A DNA stretch of 45,440 bases. Source: Sabulicella glaciei. GTDB lineage: Bacteria; Pseudomonadota; Alphaproteobacteria; Acetobacterales; Acetobacteraceae. The stretch covers positions 1 to 45,440 of the forward strand of contig NZ_JAPFQI010000027.1 of assembly GCF_026183895.1 (NCBI RefSeq). The letters are read 5' to 3'. Positions 32,787 to 40,817 of this stretch are shown here, piece after piece (position 1 is the first letter of the stretch; each line of letters opens with the position of its first letter). Below the pieces are notes generated by a model, which was not told the DNA's origin, made no database searches, and was given only the letters and a program-made list of their open reading frames with translations. Made by a program: the position numbers and the translations under genes.

Positions 32787-33369
32787 AAGCGTTTCACGTG
32801 AAACAGGGGGGGCGTTGGAGGCCTACGAGGCACTGATCCGCGAATGGAACCCGCGCATCAACCTCGTCAGCCCACGCGACGTCCCGAGCCTGCGTGCGCG
32901 TCATATCGAAGATTGTCTGCAGCTTCTGCCGCTCCTGCCGGTTGACGGCCCCGCCGCCGACCTCGGCTCTGGGGCCGGACTGCCAGGCATCGTCATCGCG
33001 ATGATGCGAAGGGCGCCACTCCATCTGGTCGAGTCAGACCGTCGCAAGGCGGCCTTCCTGCTGGAGGCGGCGCGGCGCTTCGACCTGCCGCATGTCACCG
33101 TCCATCCTGCGCGGATCGAGGCCGTCCAACTGCCTCCGCTCGCCGCCGTGACCGCTCGCGCCCTGGCTCCGCTTGCCGTTTTGCTGGGCCATGCCCATCG
33201 CCTCCTTGCGCCCGACGGCATTGCGGTCTTTCCGAAGGGCCGCAACGTCGATGCGGAGTTGACGGAGGCTGCGCCACACTGGTTGATGCGGGTGGAGCGG
33301 TTCCCGAGCCGCGCCGCGCCCGACTCCGTCCTCCTCCGCCTCAGCGAGATCCGCCCTGCCGGTGCCTGA
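32773..33369 (+). CDS. rsmG: 16S rRNA (guanine527-N7)-methyltransferase RsmG
   Basis: This 198-residue SAM-dependent enzyme methylates G527 of 16S rRNA. The SAM-binding motif is ADLGSGAGLPGIVIA, preceded by RHIEDCLQLLPLLP and followed by TARALAPLAVLL, all family hallmarks. GTG at 32773 gives a product of typical length and starts inside the first parS site; its 5' codons overlap the mnmG end by 14 nt. It is shorter at the N-terminus than E. coli RsmG but complete for the fold. Its stop overlaps the parA start by 8 nt. Confidence 0.94.
   Translation: MKQPESVSRETGGALEAYEALIREWNPRINLVSPRDVPSLRARHIEDCLQLLPLLPVDGPAADLGSGAGLPGIVIAMMRRAPLHLVESDRRKAAFLLEAARRFDLPHVTVHPARIEAVQLPPLAAVTARALAPLAVLLGHAHRLLAPDGIAVFPKGRNVDAELTEAAPHWLMRVERFPSRAAPDSVLLRLSEIRPAGA
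32790..32805. other. parS: parS centromere site 2
   Basis: CGTTTCACGTGAAACA, 15 of 16 bases identical to site 1, its centre 25 bp away. It lies within codons 6-11 of rsmG, which read V-S-R-E-T there. Confidence 0.93.
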
Positions 33370-34174
33370 CCCGAAACCCTGCCGCATCCTTGCCCTCGCC
33401 AACCAGAAGGGGGGCGTGGGCAAGACCACCACGGCGGTGAACCTCGCCGCCGCGCTTGCGCTGCGGCACAAGGTGCTGCTGCTTGACCTCGACCCGCAGG
33501 GCAATGCTTCCACGGGCCTTGGCCTGCCGCGCTCCGACCGCGCGCCAGGCAGCCACGCGCTGCTGACGGAAGGTCGCCCCCTGGCCGAGGTGACGCGCCG
33601 CACCGCCATCGCCAATCTTTCCGTCGTGCCCGCCGATCCGGACCTCGCCGGGGCTGAGTTGGAACTGGCCGACATGGAGGGGCGCGAGGCCCGCCTGCGC
33701 CGGGCGCTGACCTCCGGCTCGGAGGCGCTTCGCGGCGTCGAATGGGTGCTGCTCGACTGCCCGCCCTCGCTTGGCCTGCTCACGCTCAACGCGCTGGTCG
33801 CCGCCGATTCCGTTCTCGTGCCGCTGCAGACGGAGTTCTACGCGTTGGAAGGCGTGTCGCAGATCGTGCAGACGCTGGAGCGCGTGCGGCGCGGCTTCAA
33901 TCCGGCGCTGCGGTTGGAAGGGATCGTGCTGACCATGTTCGACCGCCGCAACAACCTTTCCGAGGCCGTGGCGGGCGACGTGCGCGGCGTGTTTGGCGAG
34001 CAGGTCTTCGACACGGTGATCCCGCGCAACGTGCGCGTCTCCGAGGCGCCCTCGCACGGCATGCCGGTGACGCTCTACGACCCGCGTTCCCCGGGCGCCG
34101 AGGCCTATGCCAAGCTGGGCACGGAACTGGTGCGCCGCCACCGCGCGCGCCTCAGGCAGGGGGCACCGGCATGA
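33362..34174 (+). CDS. parA: Chromosome partitioning ATPase ParA
   Basis: The 270-residue deviant-Walker ATPase has the signature KGGVGKTTT at residues 16-24 (Lys16 is the dimer-specific Lys), Walker A' LDLDPQGNAST and Walker B WVLLDCPPSLG. It binds non-specific DNA as an ATP dimer and moves ParB-parS complexes after origin duplication. The short N-terminus, without a helix-turn-helix, marks it as the chromosomal (Soj) type. The start is GTG at 33362, inside the rsmG end. It is coupled to parB by ATGA. Confidence 0.96.
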   Translation: MPDPKPCRILALANQKGGVGKTTTAVNLAAALALRHKVLLLDLDPQGNASTGLGLPRSDRAPGSHALLTEGRPLAEVTRRTAIANLSVVPADPDLAGAELELADMEGREARLRRALTSGSEALRGVEWVLLDCPPSLGLLTLNALVAADSVLVPLQTEFYALEGVSQIVQTLERVRRGFNPALRLEGIVLTMFDRRNNLSEAVAGDVRGVFGEQVFDTVIPRNVRVSEAPSHGMPVTLYDPRSPGAEAYAKLGTELVRRHRARLRQGAPA

Positions 34175-35022
34175 GCCAGAAGCCGCGCGGCCTCGGCAAG
34201 GGTCTCCAGGCCCTCTTGGGCGAGGCCGCTTCCGCTGTCGCCACCACGCCCGGCACCGGGTTGCGCAACCTTTCCGTCTCGGCGATGGAGCCCGGGCCGT
34301 TCCAGCCACGCGAGGCGATGGACGAGGCGGCGCTGGAGGAACTCGCCGCCTCCATGCGCGAGCATGGCGTCCTCCAGCCCATCCTGGTCCGGCCTGCCAA
34401 GGGTGATCCGTCGCGCTTCCAGATCATCGGCGGCGAGCGTCGCTGGCGCGCGGCGCAGCGCGCGGGGCTGCACGAGGTCCCAGCCCTGGTGCGCGACTTT
34501 TCCGACCGCGAGGCGATGGCCGCCGGCCTGGTCGAGAACCTGCAGCGCCAGGACCTGAACGCGCTGGAAGAGGCGGAGGGCTATGGCCGACTCACGCAGC
34601 AATTCGGCCTGACGCAGGACGCCCTGGCAAAGATCGTCGGCAAGAGCCGCCCGCACGTCGCCAACACGCTGCGCCTGCTCAACCTGCCGGAGCGCGTCCG
34701 CGACCTCCTGCGCGATGGGGCGCTGACCGCCGGCCATGCCCGCGCCCTGCTCACGGCGCGCGATCCGGAGGCGCTGGCCCTGGCGGTGGTGGATCGCGGC
34801 CTGAACGTGCGCCAGGCCGAGGCGCTGGCCGCTTCTCGCGAAGTGCCGCCCCGCGCGCCCCGCGCCGAGCCTGATGCCGAGACGCGCCGGCTGGAGCGGG
34901 ACATCTCCATGCGGATCGGCCTGAAGGTCAGCATCCGCCATGGCGGCAAGGGTGGGCAGGTGGTCCTGTCCTATCGCGACCTCGACCAGCTCGATGGGAT
35001 CGTCCGCCTCCTCACTCCCTGA
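34171..35022 (+). CDS. parB: Chromosome partitioning protein ParB
   Basis: The 283-residue CTP-dependent DNA clamp begins with RGLGKGLQALLGE. The N-terminal CTPase domain holds PFQPRE and the GERRWRAAQRAG motif with ENLQRQDLNALEEAEGY. A helix-turn-helix (GLTQDALAKIVGKSRPHVANTLRLLNLP) recognises parS. The C-terminal dimer domain ends at HGGKGGQVVLSYRDLDQLDGIVRLL. With two parS sites upstream and oriC within 25 kb, this is the chromosomal centromere system. It overlaps the convergent serine hydrolase gene by 11 nt. Confidence 0.96.
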   Translation: MSQKPRGLGKGLQALLGEAASAVATTPGTGLRNLSVSAMEPGPFQPREAMDEAALEELAASMREHGVLQPILVRPAKGDPSRFQIIGGERRWRAAQRAGLHEVPALVRDFSDREAMAAGLVENLQRQDLNALEEAEGYGRLTQQFGLTQDALAKIVGKSRPHVANTLRLLNLPERVRDLLRDGALTAGHARALLTARDPEALALAVVDRGLNVRQAEALAASREVPPRAPRAEPDAETRRLERDISMRIGLKVSIRHGGKGGQVVLSYRDLDQLDGIVRLLTP

Positions 35023-36109
35023 TGGAGGCGTGCACCATGTTGCTCAGCCGCTCCATGCGGGCGACGTGGAATTCCTCGTCCGCGCGGGTGTTGGACAGGA
35101 AGGCGAAGGATACGCCGGAATCCGGGTCGCCCCAGCAATAGGACGAGCCGACGCCGCCATGGCCGAAGCTGTCGGGGTGCGCCAGCGTGCCGATGCCGCG
35201 GATATGTGCCGTGGTGCCGCGCAGATGCGGTCCCAACCCGCGATGCATCGGGATGCCGTTATACTCGTCCACCCGGTCGCCCGTACGGTTCCGCAACGCG
35301 TATTGGATCACCCGGCGCGACAGGATCGGCGCGCCGCCCGCCAGCAGGCATTGATAGAAGGCGGCCATGGCCCGCGCCGTGCCGTAGCCGCCGCCGCCCG
35401 GCACGCCGGCCGCGCGATGCGCCGCACCGCATTCGGGCTGACGCGGCGTCCCGTCCGGGTCGTGCATGTCGGCGGCGCGGGTCTGTTCCCGCTTCGGCAG
35501 GCCCACGAACAACTCCCGCTCCAGCCCCAGCGGCGCGATCAGCCGGCGGCGCAGGAATTCGCGATGATCCTCCCCGGCGACGGCGCGGATCACCGCCGCC
35601 GCCACCCAATGCGCCGAGGCTGGGTGGTAGCGCACCCGCGACCCGGGCTCCCACTCCAGCGGGAAGGCGCAGACCGTGCGGCGCAGCGCCTCGGGGTCTT
35701 CCCAGCATTCCTCGGGGATGGCGGCGGAGGGAAAGCCCCCCTGGTGCGTCAGCAGCTGGACGAAGGTGATGTCGCCCTTGCCCCCGGCCTCGAAGCCCGG
35801 CAGGTGCCGCGCGATGGGGTCGGTCAGCGAGATCACCCCGTCTTCCGCCAGTGCCCAGAGCCCGGCCGCCGTCACCACCTTGGTGTTGGAGTAGAGCAGC
35901 CACAGCGTCTCGTCGGTGGCGGCACGGCCCTTCGCCGCCTCGCCGAAGCTGCGGAACAGCGCGATCTTCCCATGCCGCGCCACCGCCAGCTGCGCGCCGG
36001 GGTGCCGCCCCTCCGCGATGTCGGCCTCCACACGCCGGCACATCCGCTCCAGCCGCGCGGCGTCAAGCCCGACCGCATCCGGCGTGGTCTCGGGGAGGGG
36101 AAAATCCAT
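35012..36109 (-). CDS. Serine hydrolase of the beta-lactamase/DD-peptidase class C fold
   Basis: This 365-residue protein belongs to the EstB/class C beta-lactamase superfamily. The nucleophile is in the S-x-x-K motif YSNTKVVTA, the second motif lies at about RYHPASAHW, and the third is the Gly-rich GHGGVGSS near the C-terminus. There is no signal peptide, unlike true class C beta-lactamases, which favours a cytoplasmic esterase or lactonase. The substrate is unknown. It is divergent from the TctC gene across a 125-nt promoter gap that contains a loose ACAG/CTGT repeat. Confidence 0.88.
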   Translation of the reverse strand: MDFPLPETTPDAVGLDAARLERMCRRVEADIAEGRHPGAQLAVARHGKIALFRSFGEAAKGRAATDETLWLLYSNTKVVTAAGLWALAEDGVISLTDPIARHLPGFEAGGKGDITFVQLLTHQGGFPSAAIPEECWEDPEALRRTVCAFPLEWEPGSRVRYHPASAHWVAAAVIRAVAGEDHREFLRRRLIAPLGLERELFVGLPKREQTRAADMHDPDGTPRQPECGAAHRAAGVPGGGGYGTARAMAAFYQCLLAGGAPILSRRVIQYALRNRTGDRVDEYNGIPMHRGLGPHLRGTTAHIRGIGTLAHPDSFGHGGVGSSYCWGDPDSGVSFAFLSNTRADEEFHVARMERLSNMVHASIRE

Positions 36110-36234
36110 GGGGCGCGTCCTTCCTGCTTGCCTGCATCAGGCCAGGAGGCGCTAGGCTGGACAAGAGCCGGCAGGCCCGGCTCCAATCAACGACAGAAAA
36201 TCGCTGTTTTTCCCCAGGAGGAATCTACAAGACA

Positions 36235-37209
36235 ATGCGTGCAAACCGCCGAACGCTTCTCGCCTTGCCGGCCCTCGCCCTGGCCGCCCCTGCGGCGCGG
36301 GCGCAAACGAACTTCCCGGACCGGGCAGTCCGCTACATCGTGCCCTTCACCCCGGCTGGCCTCACCGACATCATGGCGCGCCTCGTTGCGCAGCGCCTCG
36401 GCGAGGCCTGGGGCAAGCCCGTGGTGGTGGAAAACCGCGCGGGGGGCAACGCGCTGATCGGCGCCGATGCCGCCGCCAAGTCGCCACCGGACGGGCACAC
36501 GCTGCTCGCCATCACCCTCACCCATGCGGTGAACGTTTCGCTCTTCCCCAACGCGCCCTATCGGCTGGAGCAGGATTTCACCCCCGTCTCGCTGCTGGGC
36601 TCGCTGCCCCTCGTCATCGTGGTGAACAGCAACTCACCACTGCGGACCCTGCCGGATTTCCTGCAGCATGTCCGCACGCGGCAGACCAATGCGGGTTCTT
36701 CCGGCAATGGCTCGCCGCCGCATCTGGGGCTGGAGCTGGTGCGCCGCGTCGCCGAAGCGGGGGGCAACATCACCCACGTGCCGTATCGCGGCGGCGCGCC
36801 AGGCGTCACCGACCTCGTCGCCGGCAATCTCGACTTCATGGTGTCCAACCTCCCGGAGTGCTTGGCGCAGATCCAGTCCGGGCGGCTGCGCGGCCTCGCC
36901 ATCACCGGGGCGGAGCGGCACCGCCTCGTCCCGGACATCCCGCACGTGGCGGAAGCAGGTGCGCCCGGCCTTGCCATGACCAATTGGACGGCCATGCTGA
37001 CCAACAGCGCCGTGCCGCGCCCGGTGCTGGGGGAGATCGAGCGCGCCACCCTGGCCGCGATCCGCGACCCCGACACCAGACGCCGCGCCGAGGAAGGCGG
37101 GTTCGACGTGCTGGGCTGGGACAGCGATCGCTCCAAGACATTCCTGACGGAAGAGGTGCAGCGCTGGGGGCGGCTGGTGCGCGAAGCCGGGATCCGGGTC
37201 GACGCCTGA
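36235..37209 (+). CDS. Tripartite tricarboxylate transporter solute-binding protein (Bug/TctC family)
   Basis: This 324-residue exported protein has a signal peptide ending in AAPAARAQ. The Bug-family signature follows: FPDRAVRYIVPFTPAGLTDI, GKPVVVENRAGGNALIGADAAAKSPPDGHTLL and VPYRGGAPGVTDLVAGNLDFM. It binds a carboxylate-type ligand; the specific one cannot be read. TctA and TctB membrane subunits are missing here, the common orphan state of this family in Acetobacteraceae and Burkholderiales. The AGGAGG motif is 13 nt before the ATG. The Ldh-family gene 39 nt downstream may act on the imported compound. Confidence 0.93.
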   Translation: MRANRRTLLALPALALAAPAARAQTNFPDRAVRYIVPFTPAGLTDIMARLVAQRLGEAWGKPVVVENRAGGNALIGADAAAKSPPDGHTLLAITLTHAVNVSLFPNAPYRLEQDFTPVSLLGSLPLVIVVNSNSPLRTLPDFLQHVRTRQTNAGSSGNGSPPHLGLELVRRVAEAGGNITHVPYRGGAPGVTDLVAGNLDFMVSNLPECLAQIQSGRLRGLAITGAERHRLVPDIPHVAEAGAPGLAMTNWTAMLTNSAVPRPVLGEIERATLAAIRDPDTRRRAEEGGFDVLGWDSDRSKTFLTEEVQRWGRLVREAGIRVDA

Positions 37210-37248
37210 CGCTGGACGCGGGACGGCATCCGCGCTTGAAGCTTCGGC

Positions 37249-38235
37249 ATGGTTCGCCTGCCCCTCGCCGAAGCCCAACGCCTCGCCGCCCGCGCCCTTG
37301 AGGCGGCGGGGGCCAGCCCCGCCATGGCCCGCTCGGCCGCCGCTGCCCTCGTGGCGGCCGAGGCTGAAGGGCAGGGCGGGCACGGGCTGTCGCGCATCGC
37401 CCAGTATGCGGGCTTTCTCCAGGAAGGCCGCGCCGACGGGGCGGCGGTGCCGCGCGTCGTGCGCGAGAAGGGCGGGGCGGCACTGGTGGATGCGGGGAAC
37501 GGCCTTGCCTTTCCCGCCCTCGACCTCGCGGAGCGGGAGGCAGAGAAGCGCGCCCGCGCCCAGGGCGTCGCCTTTGTCGCCGTGACCAACAGCCACCATG
37601 CCGGCGCCATGGCCCTTCCGGTGCGGCGCCTCGCCGAGGCGGGGCTGGTGGCGCTGGCCTTCACCAACTCGCCCTATGCCATGCCGGTGCCGGGCGGGAA
37701 GCGGCCGCTGCTGGGCACCAACCCGGTGGCTGCCGCCTTTCCGCGCCGCGCGGCCGCGCCGCTCGTGGTGGACCTCGCCCTGTCGGAGGTGGCGCGCGGC
37801 AAGATCATGGTCGCCGCCAAGGAAGGCCGCCCCATCCCGGAGGGCTGGGCGCTGGACGGCGCGGGCCAACCCACCACCGACGCGAAGGCCGCGCTGGACG
37901 GCGCCATGCTGGCCATGGGGGGCACCAAGGGCGCGGCCCTGGCCCTGGTGGTGGAGATCCTCTGCGTCGCCCTCGGCGGCGCCGCCTTCGGCTTCGAGGC
38001 GGACAGCTTCTTCGCCCCCTCGCCCAACCCGCCGCGCCTGGGCCACGCCCTGCTGGCCATCGACCCCGGCGCCCTGGCCGGGACCGATGCCTTCCTCGAC
38101 CGGATGGAGGCGCTGGTTTCCGCCATGCTGGGTGACGAGGGGGTGCGCCTGCCCGGATCCCGCCGCGACGCCCTGCGCGAGGCCGCCGCGCGCGACGGCA
38201 TCCCGGTTCCCGACGCGTTGCTCGCCCATGCATGA
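37249..38235 (+). CDS. Ldh-family oxidoreductase (malate/L-lactate dehydrogenase-like)
   Basis: This 328-residue NAD(P)-dependent enzyme of the MDH2/LDH2 superfamily reduces 2-oxo acids or cyclic imines. The signature blocks are EGQGGHGLSRIAQYAGFL, the His in VTNSHHAGAMALPV, FTNSPYAMPVPGGKRPLLGTNP and the GGTKGAALALVVEIL helix. The His and Asp of the catalytic relay appear kept. It could be a ureidoglycolate, sulfolactate or Pip2C/Pyr2C-type reductase; sequence alone does not decide. It is likely in one operon with the TctC protein, and overlaps the TrmH gene by 8 nt. Confidence 0.9.
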   Translation: MVRLPLAEAQRLAARALEAAGASPAMARSAAAALVAAEAEGQGGHGLSRIAQYAGFLQEGRADGAAVPRVVREKGGAALVDAGNGLAFPALDLAEREAEKRARAQGVAFVAVTNSHHAGAMALPVRRLAEAGLVALAFTNSPYAMPVPGGKRPLLGTNPVAAAFPRRAAAPLVVDLALSEVARGKIMVAAKEGRPIPEGWALDGAGQPTTDAKAALDGAMLAMGGTKGAALALVVEILCVALGGAAFGFEADSFFAPSPNPPRLGHALLAIDPGALAGTDAFLDRMEALVSAMLGDEGVRLPGSRRDALREAAARDGIPVPDALLAHA

Positions 38236-38989
38236 GGAGCGCCACCCCGCCGAGCGCCGCGCGGCGCAGCGCGACTTCCAGCGCATCTGCGGCGTCAACG
38301 CCGTGCGCGCCCTGTTCCTGCGCCGGCCGGAGCAGGTGCTGGCGCTGAACTACGTGGAGGCGCGGCGCCCTGTCGCCGGCCCGCTGTGCCGCTACCTCGC
38401 CCGCCACCGCCGCCCCTATGACGAGGTTCCGCCGGACCGCCTCGCGCGCCTCGCCGGGACGGAGCACCATGGCGGCATCATGGCCCTGGCGGCCCTGCGA
38501 AGGGCGGAGCCCCTGCCCATGCCGCCGCCGCCCGTGCTCTTCGCCGGGCGGGTGCTGCCCGTGCTGGACGGGATCGGCAACCCGCACAATCTCGGCGCCA
38601 TCGCCCGCACCGCCGCCTTCTTCGGCGCCCGCGCCATGCTGCTTTCCGGCGATGCGCGCCAGGCCGACCTGTCCGACGCCGCCTTCCGCACCAGCGAGGG
38701 CGCGCTGGAGCACCTGGCCGTGTTCCGCGCCGAAGACCTCCCCACCACGCTGCGCCGCCTGTCGGGCCAGTTCCTCGCCGTCGCCGCCGTGGCGCGCGGC
38801 GGCGTCCCGCCCGAATCCATCCCGCGCAGCAAGCCCATCGCCCTCGTGCTCGGCAACGAGGAAGGCGGGCCGCTGCCCGGCACGCTGGAGGCCTGCGGGG
38901 CGCGCGTGACCCTTCAGGGTTCCGATCTGGTGGAAAGTCTCAACGTCGCCGCCGCAACCGCAGTGCTGCTGCACGCCTTGCGCTCCTGA
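38228..38989 (+). CDS. TrmH/SpoU-family RNA 2'-O-methyltransferase
   Basis: The 253-residue SPOUT methyltransferase has an N-terminal substrate-binding domain (ICGVNAVRALFLRRPEQV, HHGGIMALA) and a C-terminal knot domain with the three motifs: DGIGNPHNLGAIARTAAFFG, IALVLGNEEGGPLPG and DLVESLNVAAATAVLLHA. The pattern is that of RlmB-like or TrmH-like enzymes, which use SAM to methylate ribose in tRNA or rRNA; the target nucleotide cannot be deduced. The start ATG at 38228 fits the preceding overlap. The stop overlaps the mlaE start as TGATG. Confidence 0.93.
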   Translation: MHEERHPAERRAAQRDFQRICGVNAVRALFLRRPEQVLALNYVEARRPVAGPLCRYLARHRRPYDEVPPDRLARLAGTEHHGGIMALAALRRAEPLPMPPPPVLFAGRVLPVLDGIGNPHNLGAIARTAAFFGARAMLLSGDARQADLSDAAFRTSEGALEHLAVFRAEDLPTTLRRLSGQFLAVAAVARGGVPPESIPRSKPIALVLGNEEGGPLPGTLEACGARVTLQGSDLVESLNVAAATAVLLHALRS

Positions 38990-40068
38990 TGCTTGAGACG
39001 GACACGGAGAACGGCGTCCCGGTCCTGCGCTTCTCCGGCCGGCTCGACGCCGCCGCCGCCGCCAGCACGTGGCAGGCGGCGCACCGCGCGGCGCGCGGGC
39101 GCTTCGTGGTGGATGCGCGGCGCGTGGAGGCGATGGACTCCGCCGGCGCCGCCCTGCTCGCCGGGCTGGGCGAAGGCGCGGAATGGCGGGAGCCGGAGGC
39201 GGAAGCGCCGCGCCTCGTCCTGCGCCGGTTCCGCGCCGGGCTCGAGCGCGTCTCGCCGCCCGCCGCGCCGAAGCCCCTGCCCTGGCTGGCGCAGATCGGC
39301 GCGCCCTTCGTGGCGCAGGCCGGCGGGCTTCGCGAAAGGCTGCGCTTCCTGGGCGAGACGGTGCTGGCGGGCAGCGCCACCGCGCTGCGCCCCTGGCGCC
39401 TGCGCTGGCGCGAGGTGGTGCGCCACCTGGACGAGGCGGGCACGCGCGCCTTTCCGCTCTGCGTCCTGCTGGGCGTGCTGATCGGCGTGATCCTCGCCTT
39501 CCAGTCCTCCATCCCCATGCGCCAGTTCGGCGCGGAGATCTTCATCCCGCAGCTGGTCGGCATCTCGCTGGCGCGCGAGCTCGGGCCGCTCCTCGCCTCC
39601 ATCGTGCTGGCGGGCCGCACCGCCTCGGCCTATGCGGCAGAGCTTGGCACCATGAAGGTGAACGAGGAGGTGGACGCGATCCGCACCATGGGCCTCGACC
39701 CCGTCGCCTGGCTGGTGCTGCCGCGCGTCGCCGCGGCGATGATGGTCATGCCGGTGCTGGCGCTGGTGATGACCGTCACCGGCATCGTCGGCATGGGCAT
39801 CGTCATGGCGACGCTGGGCTACCCGCCCGTCGCGGTGGCGAACCAGTTGCGGCAATGGCTGAGCCTGGGCGACGTGACGGGCGGCCTCGCGAAGGCCGCC
39901 GTGTTCGGCCTAGTCATCGGCTATATCGGCTGCCGCTCGGGGCTTTCGGCGGGGCGCGGGCCGCGCGCCGTGGGCGACGCGGCGACCATGGCGGTGGTGG
40001 GCGGCATCGTGTCGCTCGTGGTGCTGGACGGCCTCTTCGCCGTGCTCTTCTTCCGGCTGGGCTGGTGA
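38989..40068 (+). CDS. mlaE: MlaE-type ABC lipid transporter permease with N-terminal STAS-like domain
   Basis: The 359-residue inner-membrane protein has two parts. Residues 1-90 look like a STAS/MlaB-like domain (LRFSGRLDAAAA, RFVVDARRVEAMDSAGAALLAGLG). Residues 130-359 are the MlaE permease with QFGAEIFIPQLVGISLARELGPLLASIVLAGRTASAYAAELGTMKVNEEVDAIRTMG, shown here by its key segments FIPQLVGISLARELGPLL and AELGTMKVNEEVDAI. It forms the phospholipid path between the membranes in the Mla system. The fused STAS part may replace a separate MlaB. The genes mlaE-mlaF-mlaD-pqiC-like lie in order without gaps. Confidence 0.94.
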   Translation: MLETDTENGVPVLRFSGRLDAAAAASTWQAAHRAARGRFVVDARRVEAMDSAGAALLAGLGEGAEWREPEAEAPRLVLRRFRAGLERVSPPAAPKPLPWLAQIGAPFVAQAGGLRERLRFLGETVLAGSATALRPWRLRWREVVRHLDEAGTRAFPLCVLLGVLIGVILAFQSSIPMRQFGAEIFIPQLVGISLARELGPLLASIVLAGRTASAYAAELGTMKVNEEVDAIRTMGLDPVAWLVLPRVAAAMMVMPVLALVMTVTGIVGMGIVMATLGYPPVAVANQLRQWLSLGDVTGGLAKAAVFGLVIGYIGCRSGLSAGRGPRAVGDAATMAVVGGIVSLVVLDGLFAVLFFRLGW

Positions 40069-40817
40069 TGACGGAAGCGGTGATCCGGGCCGAGGACGTC
40101 GCCATGCGCTTCGGGACCAACACCGTCTTCCAGGACGTGTCCTTCGAGGTGCGGCGCGGCGAGATCTTCGTCATCCTCGGCGGCTCGGGCTGCGGCAAGT
40201 CCACGCTGCTGAAGCTGCTGATCGGGCTGATGCCGCCCAGCGCGGGCCGCATCGCCGTGCTGGAGGAGGAGATCGCGCGGCTGGCCGGACAGGCGCGGCG
40301 CGACCTGCTGCGCCGCATCGGCGTGATGTGGCAATCGGGCGCGCTGCTCGGCTCGCTCAACCTGCTGGAGAACGTGATGCTGCCCATCGAGGCGCACACC
40401 GCCCTGCCCGACGACGCCCGCGCCCTGGTCGCGGGCTCCAAGCTCGGCCTCGTCGGGCTGGGCGACGCCACGACGCGCCTGCCGGCAGAGATCTCCGGCG
40501 GCATGGTGAAGCGCGCCGGCATCGCCCGCGCCATGGCGCTCGACCCCGAGATCCTGTTCCTGGACGAGCCGAGCGCGGGGCTCGACCCCATCACCTCGGC
40601 GGGCCTCGACGAACTCATCCTCTCGCTGGCGCGGGAAACCGGCACGACCTTTGTCGTGGTGACGCACGAGCTGCAATCCATCCTGGCCATCGGGGATCGC
40701 TGCATCATGCTGGACAAGGAGGCGCGCGGCATGATCGCGGAAGGCGACCCCAAGCGGCTGAAGGAGGAATCCACGCATCCCACGGTGCGCGCCTTCTTTC
40801 ACCGGGAGGCCCTGTAG
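40068..40817 (+). CDS. mlaF: MlaF-type ABC ATPase
   Basis: The 249-residue ATPase powers the Mla phospholipid transporter. Walker A is GGSGCGKST, the Q-loop is in MWQSGALLGSLNLLENVMLP, the signature is EISGGMVKRAGIARAMAL (with SGGM rather than SGGQ, typical of MlaF), Walker B is ILFLDEPSAGLD and the switch His is in VTHEL. The C-terminal tail STHPTVRAFFHREAL fits the family. The start overlaps the mlaE stop (TGATG) and mlaD follows immediately. Confidence 0.95.
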   Translation: MTEAVIRAEDVAMRFGTNTVFQDVSFEVRRGEIFVILGGSGCGKSTLLKLLIGLMPPSAGRIAVLEEEIARLAGQARRDLLRRIGVMWQSGALLGSLNLLENVMLPIEAHTALPDDARALVAGSKLGLVGLGDATTRLPAEISGGMVKRAGIARAMALDPEILFLDEPSAGLDPITSAGLDELILSLARETGTTFVVVTHELQSILAIGDRCIMLDKEARGMIAEGDPKRLKEESTHPTVRAFFHREAL

